Of a stretch of 22,194 nt of DNA, positions 12,745-19,992 are shown piece after piece. Numbering within the stretch: position 1 is the stretch's first letter; each line of letters opens with the position of its first letter. The position numbers and the translations under genes are program-made. The notes under the pieces are model-generated. The model saw only the letters and a list, made by a program, of their open reading frames with translations, was not told the origin of the DNA and made no database searches. Source of the stretch: DATFLK01 sp035267815 (GTDB lineage Bacteria > Pseudomonadota > Zetaproteobacteria > Mariprofundales > Mariprofundaceae); contig DATFLK010000077.1 in the NCBI GenBank assembly GCA_035267815.1, positions 1 through 22,194 of the forward strand. Direction: 5' to 3'.

Positions 12745-14967
12745 ATGAAAAAAAAGGTCATGCTCATCAATGCAACGCACCCGGAAGAGAGCCGGGTCGC
12801 GATCGTTGATGATCATCATTTGCAGGAACTGGACATTGAGTCCTCACACAAGGTTCAAACCAAAAGCAATATCTACAAGGGCACGATTACCAAGGTAGAG
12901 CCCAGCCTTCAGGCCGCCTTCGTCGAATACGGCGCCGGCCGACAGGGCTTCCTTCCGCTCGGTGAAATCCACGTGGATTTCTGGAAGGAGGGCGCCGACA
13001 AGGAGGCTGATCCCCGGAAGGTCAGCATCCAGGATGTGATCGAGCGCAAGCAGCCGGTGTTGGTGCAAGTGGTCAAGGAGGAGCGCGGCAACAAGGGTGC
13101 GGCGCTGACGACCTACATCTCGCTGGCCGGTCGCTATCTGGTGCTGAGCCCCAACACGGTTCGCGGCGGCATCTCCCGCAAGCTGAAGGACGAAGATCGT
13201 AAGGCGATGAAGCAGCTTCTGGCGCAGCTGAACGTGCCGGAGAACATGGGACTGATCGTGCGTACGGCCGGCAAGGACCAGACGCTGGAGGCGCTGCAGC
13301 GGGATTTCTCCTATCTGCACCGTCTGTGGGACGAGATCCGCATCATGTCTGAATCGGCGCCGTCCCCGTCGCTGATTTATCTCGAGGGCGATCTGGCCAC
13401 GCGCGCCATCCGCGACCATTTCAGCGATGACATCGACGAGATCTGGGTCGACAAGCATGACGTCTACCAGCGCACCAAGCAGTTCGTGCATGCCGTGTTG
13501 CCGGGCAAGGAGAAGCTGGTCAAGCTTTATCGGGGCAAGAAGCCGATCTTCCGTGAGTACGGTGTCGAGCCGCAGTGCGAAGAGATTCACGAACGCGAGA
13601 TCCGGCTGCCTTCCGGTGGCTCCATCGTTTTCGATCCGACCGAGGCGCTGACCTCGATCGACGTCAACTCGTCGCGCTCCACCGGCAAAAAGCATATCGA
13701 CGATACGGCGCTGGATACGAACATGGAGGCGGCTCGCGAGATTGCCCGCCAGCTGCGTATCCGCGATATCGGCGGGCTCGTGGTGATCGATTTCATCGAC
13801 ATGAGCACTCGCAAGCATGCCCAACAGGTGGAAGAGGAGTTGCGCAAGTCCTGTAAGTCGGACAAGGCGCGCGTGCAGTTTGCGCGCATCTCCCGCTTCG
13901 GCCTGCTCGAGATGTCGCGTCAGCGACTGCGTCCCTCGATCCGGGAATCAACGACGCAGGTCTGTCCGCGCTGCCATGGACGCGGCCGGGTGCGTACCGT
14001 CGAATCGATGGCGTTGAAGATGCTCACGCGCATGGAGGATTACGCCGCCGCCGGCAAGAAGCCGGTGCTGGTGGTGCAGGTGCCGACCGAAACCGGTGAG
14101 TACCTGATGAACAACAAGCGTGAATATGTGGCCCGGACCGAGGAGATCTACGATGTGCAGATAAACCTGCAGTTCCGGCCCGACCTGGAGATTCCCCACT
14201 ACCGTATCGAACGGCAGTGGTATGAAGAGGGGCAACAGCGCGTCGAGGTGCTTGAGGATACGGTCAAGGGCAAGAAGCCGCCGCGGCAGGGCCGCAAGCT
14301 GAAGGCGAGCACGCCGGTGGTCGGTGTGCCCTCGATGGAGGATTCCGAGAAGCTCGAGGAGCGCAGCGACAAGAAGACCCGTAAGGGTCTGATCAGTCTG
14401 CTGACCGAGCGTCTCTTCGGCAAGAGGGCTGAGGAGAAGAAGGCGGCCGAGGAAAAGAAGTCCGAATCCGCTGGTGAGAAGCGCGGCCGGCAGCAGCAAT
14501 CGCGGTCGCGACCCGCCTCCGGTGGTGCCGGTGCCGAGAGTGGTGCCGAGAACGATTCCGGCAGGCCGCGGCGGCGTCGCAGTCGAGGTGGTCGCCGCCG
14601 CCGGGGTGGTGGCGGTCAGAAGGGACAGCAGCAGGGACAGCAGTCCCAACAGGAACAGGGGAACAGGCAAGCCTCCCAGGATGGCCAGAAGCAGGCGGGA
14701 GAGGCCAAAAAGGAGCGCACCCAGCCGCAGAAGCAGGCATCCGGCAAGGGGCCCGAGGCCGCATCTGGTGCAGACGATCCGGCCACCGCATCTGGCAATG
14801 GCGAAGGCAACGGCGGAGCAACGCGCCGTCGTCGCAGGCGTCGTCGCCGTCCCTCCGCCGCCAAGCAGCGCGAGCAGGGGGCACCGAACACAGCAAAGGG
14901 CGATGATAAAGGTGGTGACAACAAGAGCTCCGATGCATCGCCGACAGGTGAGGGCGGGAGCGAGTAG
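12745..14967 (+). CDS. rne: Ribonuclease E, short C-terminal type
   Basis: The main endoribonuclease of mRNA decay and rRNA/tRNA processing. The chosen ATG gives 740 residues starting 'MKKKVMLINATHPEESRVA', as in known RNase E; it has AGGA upstream, and the frame's earlier starts add unrelated sequence. An S1 domain spans about 35-120, then the catalytic domain with the two Mg-binding Asp in 'TSIDVNSSRS' and 'VVIDFIDM', and the Zn-link 'CPRCHGRGRVR'. Residues 547-561 'KGLISLLTERLFGKR' resemble the amphipathic membrane-targeting helix. The tail from about 565 is low complexity: an Arg/Gly block at 607-624, a Gln-rich linker, and nine consecutive Arg at 694-702. It is well short of the 1061-residue E. 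coli enzyme, and no recognisable RhlB, enolase or PNPase site is seen. Confidence 0.95.
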   Translation: MKKKVMLINATHPEESRVAIVDDHHLQELDIESSHKVQTKSNIYKGTITKVEPSLQAAFVEYGAGRQGFLPLGEIHVDFWKEGADKEADPRKVSIQDVIERKQPVLVQVVKEERGNKGAALTTYISLAGRYLVLSPNTVRGGISRKLKDEDRKAMKQLLAQLNVPENMGLIVRTAGKDQTLEALQRDFSYLHRLWDEIRIMSESAPSPSLIYLEGDLATRAIRDHFSDDIDEIWVDKHDVYQRTKQFVHAVLPGKEKLVKLYRGKKPIFREYGVEPQCEEIHEREIRLPSGGSIVFDPTEALTSIDVNSSRSTGKKHIDDTALDTNMEAAREIARQLRIRDIGGLVVIDFIDMSTRKHAQQVEEELRKSCKSDKARVQFARISRFGLLEMSRQRLRPSIRESTTQVCPRCHGRGRVRTVESMALKMLTRMEDYAAAGKKPVLVVQVPTETGEYLMNNKREYVARTEEIYDVQINLQFRPDLEIPHYRIERQWYEEGQQRVEVLEDTVKGKKPPRQGRKLKASTPVVGVPSMEDSEKLEERSDKKTRKGLISLLTERLFGKRAEEKKAAEEKKSESAGEKRGRQQQSRSRPASGGAGAESGAENDSGRPRRRRSRGGRRRRGGGGQKGQQQGQQSQQEQGNRQASQDGQKQAGEAKKERTQPQKQASGKGPEAASGADDPATASGNGEGNGGATRRRRRRRRRPSAAKQREQGAPNTAKGDDKGGDNKSSDASPTGEGGSE

Positions 14968-14977
14968 TCTCGCTCCC
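14956..14977 (+). other. Perfect hairpin with the rne stop codon in its loop
   Basis: GGGAGCGAG (14956-14964), loop TAGT (14965-14968), CTCGCTCCC (14969-14977): a 9-bp stem without mismatch. The loop contains the rne stop codon TAG. No T-run follows, and the rluD ATG is 11 bases beyond the stem. It may act on decay, processing or coupling rather than as an intrinsic terminator. Confidence 0.6.
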
Positions 14978-14987
14978 CGGTCCGGGT

Positions 14988-15947
14988 ATGGATGAGCTGA
15001 CGGTCGCGATCGATGGGCGGCTGGCCGGTTCGCGCCTAGATCATGCCCTGGCGCAGTTGACCAGTCTCTCCAGAAGCCATCTGCAGCAGCTCCTGCGCGA
15101 CGGCTGTGTCCTTCGGGATGGACGGCCGGTCACCAAGCCCTCGATCCGGGTGGAGGTCGACGCGGTCTACCATGTGATGGTCCCCGAGCCCGAGGGGCTT
15201 AATCTCGAACCCGAATCGATCGATCTGGAAATACTCTTCGAGGATGCGCACCTGCTGGTGGTCAATAAGCCGCCCGGCATGGTGGTGCATCCGAGCCATG
15301 GTCACGATTCCGGCACACTGGTCCATGCCCTGTTGCATCACTGCCCTGATCTTCCCGGTATTAACGGCGTCGAGCGGCCCGGCATCGTCCATCGTCTGGA
15401 CAAGGACACCTCCGGCAGCATGGTCATCGCCAAGAGCGAGGCCGCGTTGCGGGGCTTAAGCGAGATGTTCGCTGCGCACGATATCGATCGTCAGTATGTT
15501 TCCTGGTGCCGTGGTGCACCAACATGGCATGAAAAGCGGGTCGAGGAGCCCGTCGGGCGGCACCCCCAGCAACGTAAGAAGATGGGCGTGCGCCACGACG
15601 GAAAAAGGGCGGTCACCGACGTGGCGGTCGAGCGCCGCTATGACGATGATTTCTGCCGTCTTCGGCTGACCCTGCATACCGGCCGCACCCATCAGATCCG
15701 CGTCCATCTGAGTCATCTTCACCTGCCCATTCTGGGTGACCACCTCTACGGTCGCAGTTTCCGGCCGTCGGGCCGGGTGCCGGAACCGTCCCGTACGGCG
15801 ATTCTCGAGCTGCCGCGTCAGGCGCTGCATGCGGAGCTGCTGGGTTTCTCCCATCCGGTGACCGGCGAGGCCGTACGCTGTGTCGCGACGCTTCCCGACG
15901 ATCTGGCGCATCTCTCCGACGCACTCGACGAGGGGTATGCCGCATGA
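14988..15947 (+). CDS. rluD: 23S rRNA pseudouridine synthase, RluD type
   Basis: Modifies helix 69 of 23S rRNA (1911, 1915, 1917 in E. coli for RluD), important for ribosome assembly and release. The 319-residue protein has an S4 domain (about 15-65, 'SRLDHALAQL...RSHLQQLLRDGCVLRDGRPV') and a catalytic domain with 'GIVHRLDKDTSGSMVIAK', Asp138 being catalytic, then 'TGRTHQIRVHLSHLHLPILGDHLYG'. RluD is preferred over other RluA-family members because pgeF overlaps downstream and bamD follows, the same neighbours as in many Gammaproteobacteria. The ribosome site is weak; translation may depend on rne, which ends 20 bases earlier across a hairpin. The stop overlaps pgeF by four bases. Confidence 0.9.
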   Translation: MDELTVAIDGRLAGSRLDHALAQLTSLSRSHLQQLLRDGCVLRDGRPVTKPSIRVEVDAVYHVMVPEPEGLNLEPESIDLEILFEDAHLLVVNKPPGMVVHPSHGHDSGTLVHALLHHCPDLPGINGVERPGIVHRLDKDTSGSMVIAKSEAALRGLSEMFAAHDIDRQYVSWCRGAPTWHEKRVEEPVGRHPQQRKKMGVRHDGKRAVTDVAVERRYDDDFCRLRLTLHTGRTHQIRVHLSHLHLPILGDHLYGRSFRPSGRVPEPSRTAILELPRQALHAELLGFSHPVTGEAVRCVATLPDDLAHLSDALDEGYAA

Positions 15948-16672
15948 GTATGTCACCCCTGTTGCGCTCAGAGCTGTTCGAGCGCCACGGTGCCTCCGCA
16001 GTGTTCAGCCTGCGCGCGTGCGGCAACCTAGGATACGGTCTTGGCGATAGCGACGGGCAGGTCGATCGCCACCTTGAGGGGTTCGTGCAAGATGCCGGCC
16101 TGCCGCAAAGCCCACATCAGGTCCGGCAGGTGCATGGTATCGGGGTGTTGGGGTGCGAAGGCCGCGGCGGGATGCACGCCGGGGAGGCCGATATCCTGAT
16201 CGCGCGGGAGCCCGGATGCCCGGTCGGGGTGCGGGTGGCCGACTGCCTGTCGGTGCTGCTGGTCGATCCTAGAGTGAGCATCGTCGCGGCGGTGCATGCC
16301 GGATGGCGCGGCACGGTCGCCGGCGCAGTCCGTGAAGCGGTCGAAGTGATGCATCGGCAGGGCACGGACCCGGCAAACTTGATCGCGGTGCTGGCCCCCT
16401 GTATCGGTCCCTGCTGTTTCTCCATTGGCGAGGACGTGGCCGAGCAACTGGCCGGATGCTGTGAGGGGGCAGCGGCGCATGTCCGCGACGGCCGGGCCGA
16501 TCTGGCGGCCATCAACATCGCCCAGCTTGAGGCGGCGGGGGTCGGGCGGGCACATATCGAGCATCTCGGCGGCTGTACCTGCTGTGACCCTGAGCGATTC
16601 TTTTCCTATCGCCGCGATGGCGAGGGGAGCGGGCGACATTTGGCCGTTGCCGTGCTCCATCGCCGGCCTTAG
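15944..16672 (+). CDS. pgeF: Purine nucleoside / peptidoglycan-editing factor PgeF (YfiH/LACC1 family)
   Basis: A 242-residue YfiH/LACC1-family protein. Family members are multifunctional purine nucleoside enzymes, and E. coli PgeF also limits misincorporation of amino acids into peptidoglycan. The metal-site residues are visible: His64 in 'RQVHG', Cys101 in 'VADCLSVLL', and His118 in 'AVHAGWRGT'; later 'APCIGPCCF' and 'CTCCDPERFFSYRRDG' complete the pattern. The ATG lies in the four-base overlap ATGA with rluD, so the two are translationally coupled. bamD starts 11 bases downstream. Length and motifs are normal. Confidence 0.93.
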   Translation: MSMSPLLRSELFERHGASAVFSLRACGNLGYGLGDSDGQVDRHLEGFVQDAGLPQSPHQVRQVHGIGVLGCEGRGGMHAGEADILIAREPGCPVGVRVADCLSVLLVDPRVSIVAAVHAGWRGTVAGAVREAVEVMHRQGTDPANLIAVLAPCIGPCCFSIGEDVAEQLAGCCEGAAAHVRDGRADLAAINIAQLEAAGVGRAHIEHLGGCTCCDPERFFSYRRDGEGSGRHLAVAVLHRRP

Positions 16673-16683
16673 AGTCCCTTTCC

Positions 16684-17406
16684 ATGAAACGAATTCTCCT
16701 GATGATCTGTGTGGCGCTGGCAGTCACCGCCTGCGCGAGCGATTTCAAGAGAGGGACGGCCGAGGGTGACTACAAGTACGCCAAGCACCTTCTCGATAAG
16801 GGTAGTTACTCCAAGGCCAATACCTTTCTGCAGGACTACGGCACCAAGCATCCCTACAGCAAGTATGCGGTTCAGGCCGAACTGCTTCGTACCTTCGCGG
16901 CCTACAAGGGACAGCAGTACGTGCTCTCTGAGACGCTGGCCGACGAGTTCATCCGGCGTCATCCGCGCCATCCCGATGTCGACTACGCCCAGTATATGCT
17001 GGCCATGAGCCAGTATCGGCAGATGCTCAAGCCCGAGCGCGACCAGACCGAGACATACGCGGCCATCAAGAGCTTCAAGAAACTGCTCAGCAGCTATCCC
17101 GATTCGGTCTATGCCAAAGAAGGCGCCCATCACCTGCAAATACTCTACAACCATCTGGGGGCGCACGAGCTCGATGTCGGCAAGTTCTACTTTGATCGTG
17201 GCCGCTACGTGGCGGCGGCCAACCGTTTCCAGGTGGTGCTGGACAAGTACCAGACCACACCCTCGATCGAGGAGGCGCTCTACTACCTTGCCGCCTCCTA
17301 TGTGAAGCTTGGGGTTATGAATAATGCGCGGGATACAGTGAAGCTGTTGCGGTACAACTATCCAAAGAGCGATTGGAGCCACAAGGCAGCCGATCTTCTG
17401 CAGTAG
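16684..17406 (+). CDS. bamD: Outer-membrane assembly lipoprotein BamD
   Basis: Essential lipoprotein of the BAM complex, which folds beta-barrel proteins into the outer membrane. The 240-residue product has a signal peptide with lipobox 'VTAC' (Cys17) and then about five TPR-type repeats: 'GDYKYAKHLLDKGSYSKA', 'HPYSKYAVQAELLRTFAAYKGQQY', 'AAIKSFKKLLSSYPDS', 'GRYVAAANRFQVVLDKYQ' and 'IEEALYYLAASYVKLG' are typical BamD segments. Length is close to the E. coli protein (about 245). In enteric bacteria bamD is divergent from rluD; here it is downstream of pgeF on the same strand. A small lipoprotein gene starts two bases after its stop. Confidence 0.93.
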   Translation: MKRILLMICVALAVTACASDFKRGTAEGDYKYAKHLLDKGSYSKANTFLQDYGTKHPYSKYAVQAELLRTFAAYKGQQYVLSETLADEFIRRHPRHPDVDYAQYMLAMSQYRQMLKPERDQTETYAAIKSFKKLLSSYPDSVYAKEGAHHLQILYNHLGAHELDVGKFYFDRGRYVAAANRFQVVLDKYQTTPSIEEALYYLAASYVKLGVMNNARDTVKLLRYNYPKSDWSHKAADLLQ

Positions 17407-17408
17407 TC

Positions 17409-17831
17409 ATGAGGCGGTCCCGGGGCGTTCTTCTCTACGGTCTGGTTGCGATATGCTGCGGCCTCTTTATCTCCGCCTGCGGTGCATCGGACCAGTCCGC
17501 CATTGGGAAGGTTCTCGATGCCCGTGACAGGGCGATCAGTTCGCACGATGTCGCCGCCTACAGCAGCTTAATTGCAACTGACTATCGTGACGACGGACGC
17601 ACCAAGGTGGATATAGTCGCCCAGATGATCAACCTCTTCGACCATTTCGATGAGGTGAAAATGCACTCCTTCGACCGCAATATCCAGCTGAACGGCGATC
17701 GGCATGCCGAGTGCCGGCAGTCCTATCGTCTGGCTGTCCGTTCCGGCAAACACTGGGAGAAGATGGTGCAGCGGGAGCAGTTGTCGCTTGTGCGAACCCC
17801 CGTCGGCTGGAAGATCAGCGGCGGATTGTGA
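17409..17831 (+). CDS. Small NTF2-like lipoprotein downstream of bamD
   Basis: A 140-residue predicted lipoprotein of unknown function. The signal peptide has a charged start (MRRSRG), a hydrophobic core and lipobox 'ISAC' (Cys24). The mature part begins with a helix-rich 'VLDARDRAISSHDVAAYSSLIATDYRDDGRTK' region and ends in strands ('SYRLAVRSGKHWEKMVQRE', 'SLVRTPVGWKISGGL'). This pattern is common in the NTF2/SnoaL-like fold, where a domain collects a dead-end pocket. The frame is open from 17373, but the ATG at 17409 begins the signal peptide and lies two bases after the bamD stop, so co-translation with bamD is expected. No catalytic residues can be assigned. Confidence 0.75.
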   Translation: MRRSRGVLLYGLVAICCGLFISACGASDQSAIGKVLDARDRAISSHDVAAYSSLIATDYRDDGRTKVDIVAQMINLFDHFDEVKMHSFDRNIQLNGDRHAECRQSYRLAVRSGKHWEKMVQREQLSLVRTPVGWKISGGL

Positions 17832-17852
17832 TTTATTTCAAACTGATTCTGT

Positions 17853-18182
17853 TTAATCGCTATTTTCGTCCGGAGTGAATACAGAGAAGGGCGTAACTCT
17901 GGCCGTACCTTCGGCCTCCATGACCCTGGCGTGTCCCTCCTTCTCGACCTCGTCAATGCGAAGGATGGCGTGCACCGGGATATAGGTGCGCTTGATGCGG
18001 TTGAATTCGTTCTTCAGGCGCTCCTCGGAGGGGTCGACCAGCAGTTCGGAGCTCTCACCGAAGAGAAGGTCGGAGACCTCGACGAAGCCTGCCATGCTGC
18101 TCTGACCGACGCCGCGGGCGTAGATCTCGTAGATTTCGTCCCGGTGGATGAAGCCGATGCGGTAGATCCGTTTCCTGCTCAT
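17853..18182 (-). CDS. DUF1820-family protein
   Basis: A 109-residue soluble protein, 'MSRKRIYRIGFIHRDEIYEIYARGV...', with the family's conserved core 'GFVEVSDLLFGESSELLVDPSEERLKNEF', 'RTYIPVHAILRIDEVEKEGHARV'. DUF1820 is found mainly in Gammaproteobacteria and relatives; its function is unknown. The longer frame that runs to 18440 is only the antisense shadow of queD. The ATG at 18182 overlaps the queD stop by four bases (ATGA), so the two are coupled. It converges with the NTF2-like lipoprotein gene, 21 bases away. The small size, many charged residues and lack of a signal suggest a cytosolic regulator or adaptor, but this is only inference. Confidence 0.82.
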   Translation of the reverse strand: MSRKRIYRIGFIHRDEIYEIYARGVGQSSMAGFVEVSDLLFGESSELLVDPSEERLKNEFNRIKRTYIPVHAILRIDEVEKEGHARVMEAEGTARVTPFSVFTPDENSD

Positions 18183-18559
18183 GTCTCCGGCCGGTAGGTG
18201 ACCCGTGCCGTGCAGGTCTCGCCGATCTGCACGCGGGAGACTCGTAGGCGTTCGTCGTTGAGCCTCCGGCTCATCTCCTCGTAGAGAAGCCGGGCGACGT
18301 TCTCGCTGCTCGGATTGATCGTGTCGAACGGTGCGATGTCGTTGAGGTGGTAGTGGTCCCACTTCGCCAGGGCCTCTTTGAGTTCGCGCTTGAGAATCTT
18401 GTAGTCCACCGCCAGCCCGATGTCGTCTAGCTCGCTGCACTCGACATAGAGCGCCACCTGCCAGTTGTGGCCGTGTAGGCGGGCGCAGTCGCCCGGGTAG
18501 CCGCGCAGCAGGTGGGCGGCGGCGAAGTGGGTCTCGATGGTTAGTTCATAGCAGGGCAC
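18179..18559 (-). CDS. queD: 6-carboxy-5,6,7,8-tetrahydropterin synthase
   Basis: Makes the pterin intermediate for the 7-deazaguanine and queuosine pathway from 7,8-dihydroneopterin triphosphate. The 126-residue protein is of the PTPS/QueD family. Zinc His residues are His16 in 'HFAAAHLL', and His29 and His31 in 'CARLHGHNW'; Cys25 is the catalytic Cys. 'KWDHYHLNDI' holds the Asp-His catalytic pair, and 'PSSENVARLLYEEM' and 'VQIGETCTARVTY' are conserved. The start is GTG at 18559 with AGGA seven bases upstream. tgt, which inserts the same base into tRNA, lies at the 5' end of the same gene cluster, which supports a queuosine role. The DUF1820 gene overlaps its stop by four bases. Confidence 0.93.
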   Translation of the reverse strand: MPCYELTIETHFAAAHLLRGYPGDCARLHGHNWQVALYVECSELDDIGLAVDYKILKRELKEALAKWDHYHLNDIAPFDTINPSSENVARLLYEEMSRRLNDERLRVSRVQIGETCTARVTYRPET

Positions 18560-18625
18560 GTTTCTATCCTATTTTTCCGTCTGTTATATGGGTGCGCCGG
18601 GGCGCCATGGCATCGGTGCACGTAC

Positions 18626-18637
18626 TGATTCGAATCA
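18626..18637. promoter_or_regulatory. Perfect 12-bp palindrome upstream of queD
   Basis: TGATTCGAATCA is its own reverse complement. It lies about 67 bases upstream of the queD start and a few bases after the end of the Mth938-like gene. A TATAAC box in the same gap (minus strand) could be a -10. Operator function is only a suggestion. Confidence 0.3.
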
Positions 18638-18642
18638 AATAA

Positions 18643-18990
18643 TCATGCCGAGGGTGGCAGCATCGCGGCGGAGACCTCGCGCCCTTCCGTCACCAAGATG
18701 TTGTAGGTGCGGGCCGCGGCGCGCGTGTCCATGCACTCGATGCCGAGGTGAAGCTGTGAACAGGCCTCGAGAATCCGCATGTCGGGGAATGCCGTCACAC
18801 GACCGGTGCCGAGGATTACCACCTCCGGCGGTGTGGTGAGGATCTCGCCGAGCTGCTCGAGTGTGAGTTGCTGCAGCCGTGCTGGTCCCCACGGGGCGTG
18901 GATGGTGTCTCGGTGGATCATCAGCCCCTCGCTGTAGCGCTCGTCGCCAATCTTCAGATAGTGGTCGTCGTAGCCGCTGAACAGCGGCAC
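18643..18990 (-). CDS. Mth938-like domain protein (DUF498/NDUFAF3-related), start uncertain
   Basis: A small protein of the Mth938-like family, whose eukaryotic relatives include complex I assembly factor NDUFAF3. Recognisable family parts are 'YLKIGDERYSEGLMI', 'PPEVVILGTGRVTAFPDM', 'LGIECMDTRAAARTYNILVTEGREVSAAML'. The function in bacteria is unknown. The listed start is GTG 18990 (115 residues); its GGAG is only about three bases upstream, which is poor. The frame stays open and protein-like further up (reading SLPGDITPEIGEKV) to the end of secF, where a CTG at about 19032 sits seven bases after GGAGG. That would give about 129 residues and the usual family N-terminus. Being so close to secF suggests translational coupling. 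Confidence 0.8.
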   Translation of the reverse strand: MPLFSGYDDHYLKIGDERYSEGLMIHRDTIHAPWGPARLQQLTLEQLGEILTTPPEVVILGTGRVTAFPDMRILEACSQLHLGIECMDTRAAARTYNILVTEGREVSAAMLPPSA

Positions 18991-19037
18991 CTTCTCCCCG
19001 ATCTCCGGGGTGATGTCACCAGGCAGGGAGACGCGGC

Positions 19038-19982
19038 TCAGGGTTTCGCCTCCAGATCCTTGATCTCCTCCTCACTGCCGCCAAAGCGACCGTGCAGCGA
19101 CAGCATGACGGGACTGGCGATGTAGATGGAGGAGTAGGTGCCGACGATGATGCCGGTCAGCAGCGCCAGCGCGAAGTTGTGGATCACCTCGCCGCCGAGG
19201 AAGAAGAGCGCGATCACCACCAGCAGCGTTGTGAATGAGGTCATCAGCGTACGCGACAGTGTCTGGTTGACCGAGGCGTTGACTACCACCGTCTCGGAAT
19301 CGGGTTGCTTCTTCTTGCGATTGGCGGCGATATTCTCGCGGATTCGGTCGAAGACGACGATGGTGTCGTTCAGCGAATAGCCGATCACCGTCAGCAAGGC
19401 CGCGACGACCGGCAGATTGAACTCCTTGCCGGTGATGGCGAAGACACCGAGCACGATGGTGATGTCGTGCAGCAATGCGGCATCGGCTCCGAGGGCGAAG
19501 CGCAGCTCGAACCGGAAGGTGACGTAGATCAGGATCGCCCCCATGGCGATCAGTACGGCCAGAATACCGGCCCGGGCCAACTCGTGGCCGACCTGCGGTC
19601 CGACGAACTCGACGCGACGCATCTCCACCTGTTTGTCGCCGAAGGCGGAGGTCAGGGCCTCCAGTATATGGGTGCTAATGGTCGAGGAATCTTCGCCCGG
19701 CTTATTCTGCACGCGGATCAGGATCTCGGTCGGAGAGCCGAAGGTCTGGATGACCGCCTGCGCATACCCCTTGGGCTTGATCGCCTGGCGCACGTCGGCG
19801 ATATCGGGCGCTTGCTTGAACTGAACCTCAACCAGCGTTCCGCCGGTGAAGTCGATGCCGAAGTTGAGTCCCCGCATCACCAGAAAGGCGAGGGAGACAA
19901 CGAGCATAAGGCCCGACAGTGCCAGCGCCAGCTTGCGTTTGCCGAGGAAGTCGATCCGGGTATTCGATTTGATGAACTGCAT
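19038..19982 (-). CDS. secF: Protein translocase subunit SecF
   Basis: Partner of SecD in the inner membrane, pulling exported proteins through SecYEG with the proton motive force. The 314-residue protein has the usual six membrane segments, 'GLNFGIDFTGGTLVEVQF' before the periplasmic P1 domain, 'VEFVGPQVGHELARAGILAV', 'HDITIVLGVFAITGKEFNL' and 'GYSLNDTIVVFDRIREN' in the membrane part. The C-terminal tail 'GGSEEEIKDLEAKP' is charged. It follows secD by 10 bases; its stop lies in the region where the next gene's frame is already open. Confidence 0.96.
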   Translation of the reverse strand: MQFIKSNTRIDFLGKRKLALALSGLMLVVSLAFLVMRGLNFGIDFTGGTLVEVQFKQAPDIADVRQAIKPKGYAQAVIQTFGSPTEILIRVQNKPGEDSSTISTHILEALTSAFGDKQVEMRRVEFVGPQVGHELARAGILAVLIAMGAILIYVTFRFELRFALGADAALLHDITIVLGVFAITGKEFNLPVVAALLTVIGYSLNDTIVVFDRIRENIAANRKKKQPDSETVVVNASVNQTLSRTLMTSFTTLLVVIALFFLGGEVIHNFALALLTGIIVGTYSSIYIASPVMLSLHGRFGGSEEEIKDLEAKP

Positions 19983-19992
19983 GGTGGCTGCC

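Noticed and set aside
12381..12770. 129-residue minus-strand frame across the rluC-rne gap
   Set aside because: It overlaps the rluC start and the rne start codon, has no ribosome site and no recognisable domain.
12844..13824. 326-residue open frame antisense to rne
   Set aside because: It mirrors the strongly conserved RNase E catalytic frame; composition is typical of an antisense shadow and no domain is recognisable.
14822..14862. Short CGT/CGC repeat as a possible variable tract
   Set aside because: It encodes nine Arg in the rne tail using mixed codons, so it is not a pure repeat likely to slip often.
16669..17382. 237-residue open frame antisense to bamD
   Set aside because: bamD on the plus strand has a signal peptide, lipobox and TPR sequence; the antisense frame has no family features or ribosome site.
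17832..17852. Bidirectional terminator between the NTF2-like lipoprotein and DUF1820 genes
   Set aside because: The gap is A+T-rich but no stem of useful length is present.
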